In this document: positions 24,818-36,372 of the stretch, piece after piece | Layout of the letters: every line of letters starts with the position of its first letter | How positions within the stretch are numbered: position 1 is the first letter of the stretch | Origin: Notospermus geniculatus | Taxonomy: Eukaryota > Nemertea > Pilidiophora > Heteronemertea > Lineidae | NCBI GenBank assembly: GCA_002633025.1 | Contig: NMRB01000471.1 | Span: 141,609 to 205,608, forward strand | DNA: 64,000 bases | Direction: 5' to 3' | Made by a program: the position numbers and the translations under genes | Notes under the pieces: generated by a model | What the model was told of the DNA's origin: nothing | The model's input: the letters and a program-made list of their open reading frames with translations, nothing else | Databases searched by the model: none

Positions 24818-25648
24818 TACGAACTTGTATAATTGATACTTCATATACGCAATTCAGTGTGTCCACGAGATCGTTTGGGATGCCGGTCACGCATTTGGGG
24901 GCATTTCCTTTTAATTTCTTTTGTCCACAATTAGATTTGGCTTCAAACCTAATATACGGCGCCTACAACCAGCGCATGAACAATATGAAACGTTCTGATC
25001 AAAGAACACCGCGGCCATGAGTAACCAGACCCAGTGTGACGGCCGTAAACCACTTGTTGAAATCGGAGGTCGCCGATTGGACAAGCCTGCTGCTAGTATA
25101 ATAGCGTTATTCTGATTGGCTAGTCATATCAAGAAACGTAACCAATCCCGCTGTGGTTACCTTCAGACACTTTACTCGGCCAGAAAATTTTCTGATTCAC
25201 TTTGAAAATACAAAAGTAGTTCTTTATCACTGAAATCGACGGGGACACATATTTCGCATGCTTTCATTTTACGGCAAGTCTTGCTATTAAAATATTCATA
25301 GTCGCTATGTTCTAGAATAACTTGGTGAATACAGAGGCTTTCGGAAGAAATGAGAAAAGACTTGAGAAGGAGTGGATTGGTGAATTAGTAATGACTCCTG
25401 GACTCATGGAGTGCTATTTTCTCTGTGAAGGACATAAGCACGCCGTGATTTCAACAGATTGCTCTTGTGTTTATCGTCCACTTAAATCAGCTGTGAGATG
25501 GAAAGTTTGTAAAAGATGTGTGTCTGTTTGATGTGAGACCCGCCGGACAAAACATCATCACTCATAAACGGTCGACGGATTATTTTGTTGAAATGAACTC
25601 AGCGGGGAATCACTATTGCTTTGGTGAAAACAATAAAAGGAGCTGCGT

Positions 25649-26050
25649 CAAAATGTTCCAGATACGCCTGGAGACAATCCTTGGACTGGCCTGGATTGAA
25701 GAATGCTTTCCCTGTTCGCACATGACTTCTACCAGAAACAATAGAGGTTCTTCACTGACGTCACAACGGTAAAAAAACGGCCATGTTGGCCATCAAATGG
25801 CTGGCGGCGACGTCAAAACTATCACGTCATGACATTCTGACGTCACGATCTGTGTGTTGACGCTGTGTTCATGCCGTGACGTCGCTTGACATTTTGACGG
25901 CCAATATGGCGGCATCGTGTCGTCAATTAAATGTGGCGTCACGTTAACTTCTTCAAAATGCTCCAGAAACGCCTGTACTGGCGACATTCCTTGACTGGCC
26001 TGGATTGAAGAACGGTTCCCTTGTTCGCACATGACTTCCATCCAAAACAA
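25649..26050. mobile_element. MITE, family A, copy 5, between long direct repeats
   Basis: The MITE spans about 25744-25949 (minus orientation). Its E-box region is replaced by an A-run and its right end is altered. It is bracketed by two direct copies of a segment of about 95 bp (25649-25742 and 25955-26050), both containing GACTGGCCTGGATTGAAGAA and CGCACATGACTTC. This is far too long for an ordinary target duplication, so the element sits inside or between units of a tandem duplication. Confidence 0.8.
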
Positions 26051-27186
26051 TAAGCAAAGTATTCTGCTTACACTCTGTTGTATCTTTCATTAAAACGTGT
26101 TTTGCATTGAAATCGTCTCAGCAACAACGATGAAATGCAAAAAGAAGTAATAAGTAGTCAAATGCTGGGTACTTATTTATGTGAACTGCTTTCGTTATTC
26201 GATCGAGAGCTGTCAAGTAGCCTAACAACAGAAGTAGGTTCAGTGAGTGCAGAATACCAACACGCCATACAAAACGTGATGAACTCAATAAGTCTTTCAA
26301 ATATTCTAAAATGAAAGCGACACCGAACTCACAGGTGTCCATTTAAAGCAATTCTCTGATCGAGGTTCGGACCGATTTTCTCAATCACTCGTCTCTATGT
26401 GATCAAACAATCCCCGGCCCCAGAGCATATTGCCCGGGGGAGACATCGGGATATGTTTACACGAGAGCCGGCGCATTTCAATCTTCATCATTCTGTCATC
26501 AAAGTGGAATATAATGAGGATCGAACATGTCGACAGGATTACCTGGCTGATGTAATGGTCAGTCGAGTCCCATCGAGAGAGGTCTCTACAGTCCTGGCAC
26601 ATCTCCCAAAACACCGAAAATACCCGGGTGTTTGTTCTTGTCGCCAAAGGGTTTTGCTGCCAGTGTAGGCATATGATGTGTGGTCAAGCCTGTAGGCTTA
26701 TGCACGGCACACCTACGTGTACATCCGCAGTGGCCAGAGTCTGCATGCAGTGAACAGCTACACGCCCCGTGTGGGATGCGAATGAACCCGCAGTATCCGC
26801 CTGATGAAGATTCCTCTGTGATTTAATATACGACCACCACCAACCTCAGGAGTTCTCTGATCCATGCACATCTTCGGAACACCCCGAGGGATATTTACTT
26901 ATTCATACATATTCCTTTCCAAAAGAGTGTTTTATGATTTAGACTCTGTCTACCTCAGGCATAAAATAATTGAGCCAGGAATCAGTTCAGAACATCGACG
27001 GGAAGCAATCATTTACCAGTCCCCCATCGACTTGGGGAAGATGACCAACAGCATTTTTCTCAGACTTATGTCTTGGAATATGGCAAAATGAATCTTTAAA
27101 CGCCATGCCTCCTGGGACTATAAACATTCTTCTTGTTTTGCGCACAAACGACTGAACAAGAAGGAGCAGAAGAGATTACGAAGATT
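26051..27186. other. Non-coding stretch, nothing recognised
   Basis: Short overlapping frames only (89 codons or fewer), with no domain, repeat or structural element recognised. Confidence 0.4.
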
Positions 27187-27255
27187 GCACAATGAGCGGT
27201 AGGCCATGTTGGCCTACCGGAGCGGTCGGCCATGTTGGCCTACCGCTCATTGTGC
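27187..27255. repeat. Perfect-ended hairpin with GGCC repeats
   Basis: GCACAATGAGCGGTAGGCCA pairs with TGGCCTACCGCTCATTGTGC around a short centre; the self-symmetric motif GGCCATGTTGGCC occurs twice inside. The 20-bp outer arms are perfect. It could be a very short MITE or a cruciform-forming site. Confidence 0.8.
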
Positions 27256-27687
27256 ATCTTCGAGTGGTCGCGTCATTTATATTAGCTTCCTGCGCTCTGA
27301 TATCATTTTGAACTCTCCAAAAGTCCAGTTCCCAGCAATTTTGATCACCGACATCCACAAATTCAAATGTAGGGATGTTTATACGTGCATGCAAGTACAT
27401 GTCCACGCCTGCACATGCACACTGACATGTACAAGCAGTGCATATACGCATATTGGCTCTTTCTACGGGCAGAGGTGCACGCCTGATGGGAAATTGAAAA
27501 GCAAAAGCCCACTTTGTAAAATTTTCAGTGTTTTCCATCCAAAGGTTGTTTCATGGCCTTTAGAATGAGCCGCTTGTGTGAACTTGGACACCAAGAACAT
27601 GTACGCTCATGCACACAAACATGTACGCGTACGTTTATCTACACGTTGCCGTAAGTAGGCATGAACTGTTTGATAATCTGGCGCAAT

Positions 27688-27854
27688 AGGAGCAATCAGC
27701 CGCGCTTATTGCTAACAGATGGCAGCACAGTCTTAGCGGACCAAATGTACAGGAAATCTATTATGATCGCTGCTCGATCGATAATGACTGGGTCCGCTAG
27801 ATGCATTGAATTGGGCCCTAGTGACACCTAGTGGTCAACTCGCTGACAGCTCCT
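27688..27854. mobile_element. MITE insertion absent from the paired copy
   Basis: A 167-bp insertion with terminal repeats AGGAGCAATCAGC and, on the right, GCTGACAGCTCCT, flanked on both sides by AT. The paired copy at about 29018 shows the uninterrupted site GGCGCAATTAGTTTG with a single AT. This filled-versus-empty comparison defines the element ends and a 2-bp target duplication directly. Confidence 0.8.
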
Positions 27855-28644
27855 ATTAGTTTGATTTTCCTGGAATAATGAGAAAAAAACGCACGATGTA
27901 ATCTCCCATTCTGATCAAAATACCCGATAGACGCAGCGATTAGTGATAATAAAATGGATGGTATGATCAGATTGAGATATTAATCTGACGGTTTAATGAT
28001 GAGTTATCCTGCCCCAAGACTATGAACGATGGTGCTTCTATTATAAAAATGGAAAGAATAACTTGATACATTTTGTCTTTCACAGATTAGAAAAAGTTGT
28101 AATCTAATGGATGTGCCGATAAAATCTGTTTCCTATTGATACCAGAACTGACTGTATTCTATTAGACATTGATCAAGCACGCCATTCTCTGGGTATGTTT
28201 GCCGCAAATATAATTTGTGGTTGCAGCCTCTGAGCACCTGTAAAACTTGAGCTGATAGTAAACTCAGACGAGAAACCAATTCATCAACCGAGAGACCACT
28301 TGAAACCTGATGCCTTCCTCTCGATCGAAAAGAAATAGTATGTTCTGCTAATTAGGTTTTCTTACGGTTATATTCCCGTGCACATCTCGGCATCCAGTGA
28401 CGGCAGTCGGCATGGCCTGGGGTTGGTTTGCACAGCTCTAGACACGGTTGACATTGGATAGCCAACAGACAGAAGGATATTCAAATTATACATGGTTTTC
28501 TTTGAGTATGCTTTATTACCTTCGGAGGCTATCTATATCTCTATTATTGGATTTAACCCCTAAGGGTAGGCATCATAAACTCCGCCATCCAGGACATGTC
28601 TTGAGTCATGAGAAACCTGGGAGAACGTCATGAAAGTTGGAGAC

Positions 28645-28810
28645 GAAACGTCAACAATGTCCGCCATTGCTGACGTCGCAATCATGACGCAAAGCCGGGC
28701 AAAATGCATTGCTGACGTCGTCCTATGACGCAAAGCTGGGGAATGCATTGTTGATGACGTCGTCCTTTGACGCAAAATGCGCAACCCAGCAGAACGACGT
28801 TACGTCGTGG
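28645..28810 (-). repeat. Family D repeat, copy 2
   Basis: Inverted relative to the copy at 22161. Three units of about 42 bp, each with GCGTCA and GACGTC(A), are bounded by GTCAACAATGTCCGCCATTG and AACGACGTTACGTCGTGG. It lies inside direct duplication 1. Confidence 0.8.
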
Positions 28811-28977
28811 AAAAGATGAACAGCCATGCAATTATACCATTTGAGTCCCTCAGCCGCAGTTGGTGAGGGGCGCCCACTCCATACCTCTTCTCCTCATGCT
28901 AATCTCAGTTACGCCCAAGACAAATCACAGAGTTCCGATTTGCATGAAGCTGGCTGTTTTACCAAATAAAACATCTT

Positions 28978-28978
28978 N
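28978..28978. other. Assembly gap (single N) between duplicate contig ends
   Basis: The base before the N ends the left copy of duplication 1 (AAAACATCTT) and the base after it restarts the same sequence (TGCCGTAAGTAGGC). Confidence 0.9.
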
Positions 28979-30138
28979 TGCCGTAAGTAGGCATGAACTG
29001 TTTGATAATCTGGCGCAATTAGTTTGATTTTCCTGGAATAATGAGAAAAAAACGTACGATGTAATCTCCCACTCTGATCAAAATACCCGATAGACGCAGC
29101 GATTAGTGATAATAAAATGGATGGTATGATCAGATTGAGATATTAATCTGACGGTTTAATGATGAGTTATCCTGCCCCAAGACTACCAACGATGGTGCTT
29201 CTACTATAAAAATGGAAAGAATTACTTGATACATTTTGTCTTTCACAGATTAGAAAAAGTTGTAATCTAATGGATGTGCCGATAAAATCTGTTTCCTATT
29301 GATACCAGAACTGCCTGTATTCTATTAGACATTGATCAAGCACGCCATTCTCTGGGTATGTTTGCCGCAAATATAATTTGTGGTTGCAGCCTCTGAGCAC
29401 CTGTAAAACTTGAGCTGATAGTAAACTCAGACGAGAAACCAATTCATCAACCGAGAGACCACTTGAAACCTGATGCCTTCCTCTCGATCGAAAAGAAATA
29501 GTATGTTCTGCTAATTAGGTTTTCTTACGGTTATATTCCCGTGCACATCTCGGCATCCAGTGACGGCAGCCGGCATGGCCTGGGGTTGGTTTGCACAGCT
29601 CTAGACACGGTTGACATTGGATAGCCAACAGACAGAAGGATATTCAAATTATACATGGTTTTCTTTGAGTATGCTTTATTACCTTCGGAGGCTATCTATA
29701 TCTCTATTATTGGATTTAACCCCTAAGGGTAGGCATCATAAACTCCGCCATCCAGGACATGTCTTGAGTCCTGAGAAACCTGGGAGAACGTCATGAAAGT
29801 TGGAGACGAAACGTCAACAATGTCCGCCATTGCTGACGTCGCAATCATGACGCAAAGCCGGGCAAAATGCATTGCTGACGTCGTCCTATGACGCAAAGCT
29901 GGGGAATGCATTGTTGATGACGTCGTCCTTTGACGCAAAATGCGCAACCCAGCAGAACGACGTTACGTCGTGGAAAAGATGAACAGCCATGCAATTATAC
30001 CATTTGAGTCCCTCAGCCGCAGTTGGTGAGGGGCGCCCACTCCATACCTCTTCTCCTCATGCTAATCTCAGTTACGCCCAAGACAAATCTCAGAGTTCCG
30101 ATTTGCATGAAGCTGGCTGTTTTACCAAATAAAACATC
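28979..30138. repeat. Direct duplication 1, right copy (empty MITE site)
   Basis: Second copy of 27648-28977 lacking the 167-bp insertion. It continues past the duplicated part into unique DNA at AAAACATCTTTCTTGG. Confidence 0.85.
29808..29973 (-). repeat. Family D repeat, copy 3
   Basis: The counterpart of 28645-28810 within the right copy of duplication 1, at an offset of 1163 bp, practically identical. Confidence 0.8.
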
Positions 30139-30602
30139 TTTCTTGGTAATGTCAGATTCCACACTTGAGTGGCGTCACATCGGCAAGACGTAAAGAAAAA
30201 TCCTTGCTTTTCTTATTGTCGGATCTTTTGTATCTTTAGATAATGGCCCCGCGTGGGTATGTAATGCATTGAACAAGTGGGAAACATGTAGTTGGTACTA
30301 AAGCGAGCAATGTAATGTATTTATTCATATTATCCTAACACAGTCCCCTGAGTGTCGTTACGATGTGTTCACCCACAAGCTCCAGCTCGCATCTAAAATG
30401 TCCTTTCCAACCCACTCTTGTATACTTCATATCTAAGTCAATAACCACATTGCATGTCCGACTTTAGGAATGAACGCCTTTCAGTGTAATTATAATGTGG
30501 CAAAGTTGCCAATACGTACTTGAATTAATTTCATCGAAAACGTTTCGTTAACGAGATAACACAAGGGTTATGTTTAATCAATATGGTGCAGAGTCAGAGG
30601 TA

Positions 30603-31108
30603 CTCCGGTTAACTTGGTGTTGTCATGTCGGGTTAGGTTACAGCCAAAGGTGGGCGTGATTCTTTAGGTTAGCTGCTGCTCCATCGATATCCTTGAAAGG
30701 AACTCAAACAAATTTCATACAGCGACAGTTACAGTTCTAAACCAAAGTGGGACAAACGTGCAGAAACAGCCAACTTTTGCGGGTCTTTCGAAAAGACCAA
30801 AAGGGCATGCAACCCCACAATAGAGAAGAAATCAGCGAACAAGGGAGTTGATGACGTCACCGTATCTAGGCGATTAGTATGCAACTCTGGCCCCTAACAG
30901 CCATCATTAGGTAAAGACAAAGGCATGACTTCATCAGTGAGAGTTTCTGTATTCCATGCCAAGCTATCATTTTTTCCCGTTCATTGATTAACTGCCACTG
31001 ATGGACGAAGTCGAATTAAAAGCATTAGCATGCTTTACAGCGAGAGGGGCATCGGTGACTAATTGAGCTATCTTCTTTAAACCGCTAACGCCACTCGTTC
31101 ATCATCAG
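30603..31108. repeat. Direct duplication 2, left copy
   Basis: A 506-bp segment beginning CTCCGGTTAACTTGGTGTTG recurs at 31110-31616, separated only by an N at 31109. I see one substitution and one single-base indel. As with duplication 1, this looks like an unmerged contig overlap. Confidence 0.9.
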
Positions 31109-31109
31109 N
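31109..31109. other. Assembly gap (single N) between duplicate contig ends
   Basis: Left flank ends CGTTCATCATCAG and right flank restarts CTCCGGTTAACTTGG, the start of the repeated segment. Confidence 0.9.
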
Positions 31110-31616
31110 CTCCGGTTAACTTGGTGTTGTCATGTCGGGTTAGGTTACAGCCAAAGGTGGGGCGTGATTCTTTAGGTTAGCTGCTGCTCCATCGATATCC
31201 TTGAAAGGAACTCAAACAAATTTCATACAGCGACAGTTACTGTTCTAAACCAAAGTGGGACAAACGTGCAGAAACAGCCAACTTTTGCGGGTCTTTCGAA
31301 AAGACCAAAAGGGCATGCAACCCCACAATAGAGAAGAAATCAGCGAACAAGGGAGTTGATGACGTCACCGTATCTAGGCGATTAGTATGCAACTCTGGCC
31401 CCTAACAGCCATCATTAGGTAAAGACAAAGGCATGACTTCATCAGTGAGAGTTTCTGTATTCCATGCCAAGCTATCATTTTTTCCCGTTCATTGATTAAC
31501 TGCCACTGATGGACGAAGTCGAATTAAAAGCATTAGCATGCTTTACAGCGAGAGGGGCATCGGTGACTAATTGAGCTATCTTCTTTAAACCGCTAACGCC
31601 ACTCGTTCATCATCAG
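31110..31616. repeat. Direct duplication 2, right copy
   Basis: 507 bp matching 30603-31108 with an extra G (TGGGGCGTG) and one substitution (TTACTGTTCT versus TTACAGTTCT). Confidence 0.9.
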
Positions 31617-32617
31617 AGCCAATGGTACTTTCCGCAGACATATCCCGAGAAAAATAGCTAAGTGCTCATAACGTTATGCTTATCGTCTACCATCGCATAA
31701 AAGACTAAAATCTGATTGAAAAGCTATTAGCTTTTTTATATTGAACATCTTTATTGGCATGTTAGAAGCATTTTTAATTGTGGTACATTTCAGTAAATAA
31801 ATTGATTAAATTTCTTTTCTAAAAACCTGCCAATAAGTCAGTGTTATAATCACTTTGTAACGACTAACGTACACGCATCGTGGAGCGGTTCTTTCGAATT
31901 ATTGGATCGTTAATCAGGTCAAAATAGTCCCCCAAAAAAGAAGGAAGCAGCAGATTTATGTTTGGTGTTTCTTAAAGGGGATGAATCAGACCCAGCAGTG
32001 ACACCACACACAGTTTGTATCACCAATAACACTAGTAAGAAACTCTTTAAGTGATGATATTTCATCGGAGACCCGATTGGATCAAAAGGTATCTCTGGTC
32101 ACATAACTTGAGGCTGTTATCACGTATCAAAGGCAAAAGGTGTTATACCTGAGGGTGTTATAGACACTCTTAGACCTTTACCTGTTGTCATGAACAACTA
32201 TAATAGGTGTACACAATAGAAAATACATGTCATCAAAAAGCATCCGTCTGCTGAACTTATCATTGAAAACCAATAACGCCTATCCCAGCCCTCATGGTGT
32301 AGAACACTCGAAAAGTGAAATCTACATATTATCGACTCGTCGACACGGAAAGTGTGCGCTTAAAAGTTTTCTTGGGAAGCTCAGCACCTGGTTACATCAA
32401 GCATTCCACTTCTCCCTACCGCTATTCTCTCTCAGCCTGAGCTAGAATGCGATTGGTCAACTGCTCGAGCATTGACTACCGATACAGGCCAATATAGCGC
32501 TGCTTCCATTACAATGTTGCGTGTGGAGCAGAATAGTTAGATTCCAATCTGTTGTAATGAATCATGGCTTAGATATGATAAAGACCGAAGGAGTTAAAGA
32601 GATATAAGGTATTTCTG
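31617..32617. other. Non-coding stretch, nothing recognised
   Basis: AT-rich DNA with one 72-codon frame at 32227-32445 of no recognisable identity. Confidence 0.4.
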
Positions 32618-32962
32618 GTGACTCTTGTGCAGCCTGTAACTCATATGATCAATTATCGCATTATAACGCGGCTAGTGACCCACCAATACACAACAGCGCG
32701 GCTAGTTACCCACCATTACACAACAGTGCGGCTAGTTACCCGCCATTACACAACAGTGCGGCTAGTTACCCACCATAACACAACAGTGCGGCTAGTTACC
32801 CGCCATTACACAGCAGTGCGGCTAGTTACCCACCATTACACTATAGCGCCGCTAGTGACCCACCATCACACTATAATGCGGCTAGTTACCCACCATTACA
32901 CTATAGTGCGGCAACTGATCAACTATCACACTAGTTTTTCCAGTGGTCAACCATCACACTAG
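32618..32962 (+). repeat. 30-bp minisatellite, in-frame, about 9 units
   Basis: The unit GCGGCTAGTTACCCACCATT plus ACACAACAGT is 30 bp, so the plus-strand frame stays open through the array and would encode a ten-residue repeat (VRLVTHHYTT-like) in a 114-codon frame. The open frame follows from the unit length; no flanking domain or signal suggests a real protein. Confidence 0.85.
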
Positions 32963-33587
32963 TGTAACTAACACCTGAAAGAGCTTCTTGTAATAACTAC
33001 ATAACTTACATAATAGGCGTACTATCAAAGGCATTTTTCATCCTCCCCCATTAACTGAGAACTTCCGTTATATCAGCAGGTTAACTGAATACGGTCTGCC
33101 TCCCTCTTCACTAATGATAGGGATGGGCCAAGTAGGATGAGGGATCGATACCTAATGAATATATTGGATGGGATCCTGTCACACCACTGTTATTACTGCT
33201 CAGTTTATTTCCTAGTTATGGGTTCAATATTACTCTCAATATGTCAGTCATAAAACGGTTGTCAATTTCAAAAATTATCAGCGATCGTCTTCCTCAATTT
33301 GATAGTAGAATATTGTAGAACATTCTGGAAGTCACAAGTTCCGTTTTCAAAGGCAGTTTAAACTTTGAAACCAATCTAAATGTTATCATCCGTATCAATT
33401 GTTCTCACGGAAACAAACGAGGTAATGTACACACAGGTTAATACGAGAGCATTTCAGAGGGCGCAGTCCCAGTGTACAATGGAGAGAGCTTGCCTCGCCG
33501 GGACTCCGTGGCTGCAGCGAATAATGCGCAGTCTTCGTCTGTGTGCGTTTAAGAACACTAAAGCCACGTAGATTAAGAACCAAAGTC
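32963..33587. other. Non-coding stretch, nothing recognised
   Basis: No gene, repeat or structural element recognised. Confidence 0.4.
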
Positions 33588-33786
33588 AGCAGCACACCAG
33601 GCGATATCGCAAGCGATCTAATCGTCACCGATCTTCTCGCCAGCCACCGAAGACTAGGCGATATCGGTTTTGGTATTGTTTGATAATCACGGGCGAGCAT
33701 CGTTTGGGAGAAGATTCCACGCATTGCTGTCCAGAGCACACCTGGCGTCAGGAGCCGACCGCTGCTCTATCGCCTGGTGTGCTGCT
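33588..33786. mobile_element. MITE with AGCAGCACACCAGGCGATA ends
   Basis: A 199-bp element with 19-bp terminal repeats AGCAGCACACCAGGCGATA and TATCGCCTGGTGTGCTGCT, an exact inverse. Inside, GGCGATATCGCAAGCGATC and GACTAGGCGATATCGG suggest internal repetition. A related phrase, GGCGACATTGCAAGCGATCA, occurs in both copies of the segmental duplication (about 45370 and 50950). There is no coding capacity. Confidence 0.75.
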
Positions 33787-34989
33787 GCCGACGTGTAACA
33801 AACGGGAAGATGAAGAATGAAACAATCGCGTATTTTTTTCTCACAATGTTTTCAAAACAATGAAAATCAATAGAGGTTCTTTAACTTCCTGACGATTATT
33901 TTCGGATACAATCGACAACATCTCTTTGAATAATCATACCCAGCTTCCATTGAAATCGATTTAGTTTAAAGATTATATTGCGCAGTACAATAAATTATAT
34001 TCGTTTGCCGATAATGTCAGAAAATACGGCGTTTTTTTTCATTAAGTGCACCGTTGACATTTCTCATCCATAGTATCAACGCAATAATAGGATACCTTTT
34101 ATTAAGTACTCAAGTATGACGCGACTTTAAAATGCCAAGTGTTCTGTCCGTCCCACTCTGACCTTTGTCCAGCCCACAGCTTCCTCCGTCAAGATGACAA
34201 GGAGTTAGGTGCACTTGGGTCGTGGTTTCCACGCCGACTAACATCCGCAGTGTAAACAGTTACCCGAGATAAAAACCAACTTAGATGGCTCATCTATCTC
34301 GCCACACGTTGGTCAAGTAACTGAAGAGAACGACCTTTTTTGCTTGTGGCCACAGCAAACGGAAATTCATCTCCCCCACTGAAAAACATCTTCAAGAATC
34401 CACGTACTGTATAGTAGTGAGACCATTCTTCCACAAAGACTGAATGTTCATACTTTAAAGTTTATGACAAACAATGAAGACAATAATGGTCTAATATTTT
34501 GTCTAATTAATAGCTGGATATGAAGGTGTGATGACGACAAGGACATCCGCACGGGGAGGCTGACAAGCTGTTGTAGCATGATTGAGTAGCAGACAGGGTG
34601 ACTACTGATGACATACCTGGGGAACAACCTGTCACAACCTCATCACATCTCTCCCAGATGAGCAATGAGACCATGTACCCCGAGTGTCATTTTAATTATG
34701 ATATAACAGTCGACATGACTAACCGGTGAACTTGAAGCTAACTGCATAGCGCTCTGAGGAGCGGGTCAGTGGAAAGGTTGGTGTTGGCGCCGAGGGGGGG
34801 GGGGCGGGGGACGGGGGGGAACTCGACGGAAAGATTGGTGTCGGTAAACGAGTCACCGGAAAGGGGGTGACCGGGTTAACAGCTAGGCTGGTGTCGGGGA
34901 GGGGTCAAGAGAGGTTGCAATGGTGTCGGCGATGCGATGAATTCAAGCACAGGACCTGGCAAGTCGAGACCATCTCACCGTCTGCACAG
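33787..34989. other. Non-coding stretch with a G-rich tract
   Basis: No gene recognised. A possible fragment of a family A end (AGAGGTTCTTTAACTTCCTG) lies at about 33871. A G-run tract at 34793-34820 could form a G-quadruplex. Confidence 0.35.
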
Positions 34990-35607
34990 TACCGTGGCTG
35001 GAAAATATATTTATTTTTTTCTGAATATTTATTTTTTTTTCTAAATTATTATTTTTCATTCTAAATTCGATTTTTTCAATATCCGCCGCATGACGAAAAT
35101 TATTTCCACCATGCCCATAATTATTCCCACCGTGCCCATGATTATTACCACCGCCTGGCGAAAATTATTACCACCTCGCCCATAATTATTTCCACCGCCT
35201 GGCGGAAATTACTTACCGCCCATTGGTTGAGGAAATGAATATCAAGGAAATAATTATGGGCGAGGTGGAAATAATTTTCGCCAGGTGGCGGAAATAATTA
35301 TGGGCACGGCGGAAATAATTTTCGCCAGGCGGTGGAAATAATTATGGGCGAGGTGGAAATAATTTTCGCCAGGTGGCGGAAATAATTATGGGCACGGCGG
35401 AAATAATTTTCGCCAGGCGGCGGAAATAATTATGGGCGAGGTGGAAATAATTTTCGCCAGGTGGCGGAAATAATTATGGCCATGGTGGAAATAATTTTCG
35501 CAATGCGGCGGAAATTGAAAAAATCGAATTTAGAATGAAAAATAATAATTTAGAAAAAAAATAAATATTCAGAAAAAAAATAAATATGATACTTTCCAGC
35601 CACGGTA
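34990..35607. mobile_element. Foldback element with tandem repeats in its arms
   Basis: A 618-bp structure with ends TACCGTGGCTGGAAA and TTTCCAGCCACGGTA. About 90 bp of AT-rich end sequence pairs inversely, followed on each side by alternating blocks GGAAATAATTATGGGC and GGAAATAATTTTCGCCAGG (or complements), with a period of about 44 bp in the right arm. The turn lies near 35215-35245 and is off-centre, because the right arm has more repeat units. GCACAG occurs on both outer flanks (34984 and 35609), a possible target duplication with one extra base. This architecture is typical of foldback transposons; no transposase is present. Confidence 0.85.
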
Positions 35608-36182
35608 GGCACAGTCCTGTTTAACTAAATAAAAAGTATCATTCACGTCAGCTCAGTCTGGTCATATTGCAGGTTCTCACATTACGCTGACTGCACATGC
35701 TGGCAGCTGTGTGTCATTCCCTTGTGACTTGCCTCTTGTGAGACATCTAAAATAATCTGTGGTTGGTCAGCTTTGTGTAAAACATTGTTGTTTTACATGA
35801 GACTTGCAGATAATAACATGAAGAGTTAATATCCGGAGACAAGGCACCCTGTACAAGAAGACAGCTTAGTCGGATTACACGACATCATGGCCAAGTAATC
35901 GGATTAGTTCGTCAACTTCCGTTGACCAATCGGGTGTTCTCATCATCACGATAACGTAATCATGTTGATTAGTGATATGATGATGATTGATTGGTGGTGA
36001 TATCATCACGTGATCTAGTCACTTTGCCAGAGGTGAACGACCCCCTCCGATGTTCGAAGCAGTAAGAGCATGCAGGAGGAGCGGACGGTCCACTTTCGCA
36101 AGCCTAGTGATGGCTGGCACGTCTTTCTGTACAACACTGTGATATCCAACATAGAGCACAAAAAAATGACACACAAAATGAT

Positions 36183-36222
36183 AGTAAACGTAAAGAAATT
36201 CGGATACGACTTTACGTTTACT
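36183..36222. repeat. Short perfect hairpin
   Basis: AGTAAACGTAAAG (36183-36195) pairs perfectly with CTTTACGTTTACT (36210-36222) across a 14-base loop. It lies directly before the CACGTG minisatellite. Confidence 0.75.
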
Positions 36223-36227
36223 AGGCT

Positions 36228-36372
36228 AAAACCTGTGACGTGTGATCACCACGTGACCGCATAAACCTGTGACGTGTGATCACCACGTGACCGCATAAAC
36301 CTGTGACGTGTGATCACCACGTGACCGCACAATACTGTGACGTGCACTCACCACGTGACCGCATAAAACTGT
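36228..36372. repeat. 34-bp minisatellite carrying E-box and TGACGTG sites
   Basis: Four units of 34 bp, AAACCTGTGACGTGTGATCA then CCACGTGACCGCAT; the fourth has drifted. Each unit holds a CACGTGAC E-box and a TGACGTG half-CRE, giving a regularly spaced array of potential bZIP/bHLH sites. Confidence 0.9.

Larger units (their letters stand above)
27648..28977. repeat. Direct duplication 1, left copy (contains a MITE insertion)
   Basis: This 1.33-kb segment recurs at 28979-30138 with about ten substitutions by eye in roughly 1.12 kb (near 1%), joined across a single N at 28978. The left copy carries an extra 167 bp (27688-27854). The arrangement fits two overlapping contig ends, probably the two haplotypes of one locus, that were placed in tandem instead of merged. 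Confidence 0.85.

Noticed and set aside
33871-33895. AGAGGTTCTTTAACTTCCTG as a solo family A terminus.
   Set aside because: Only about 12 bases match and the adjoining sequence lacks family A blocks, so it may be coincidence.
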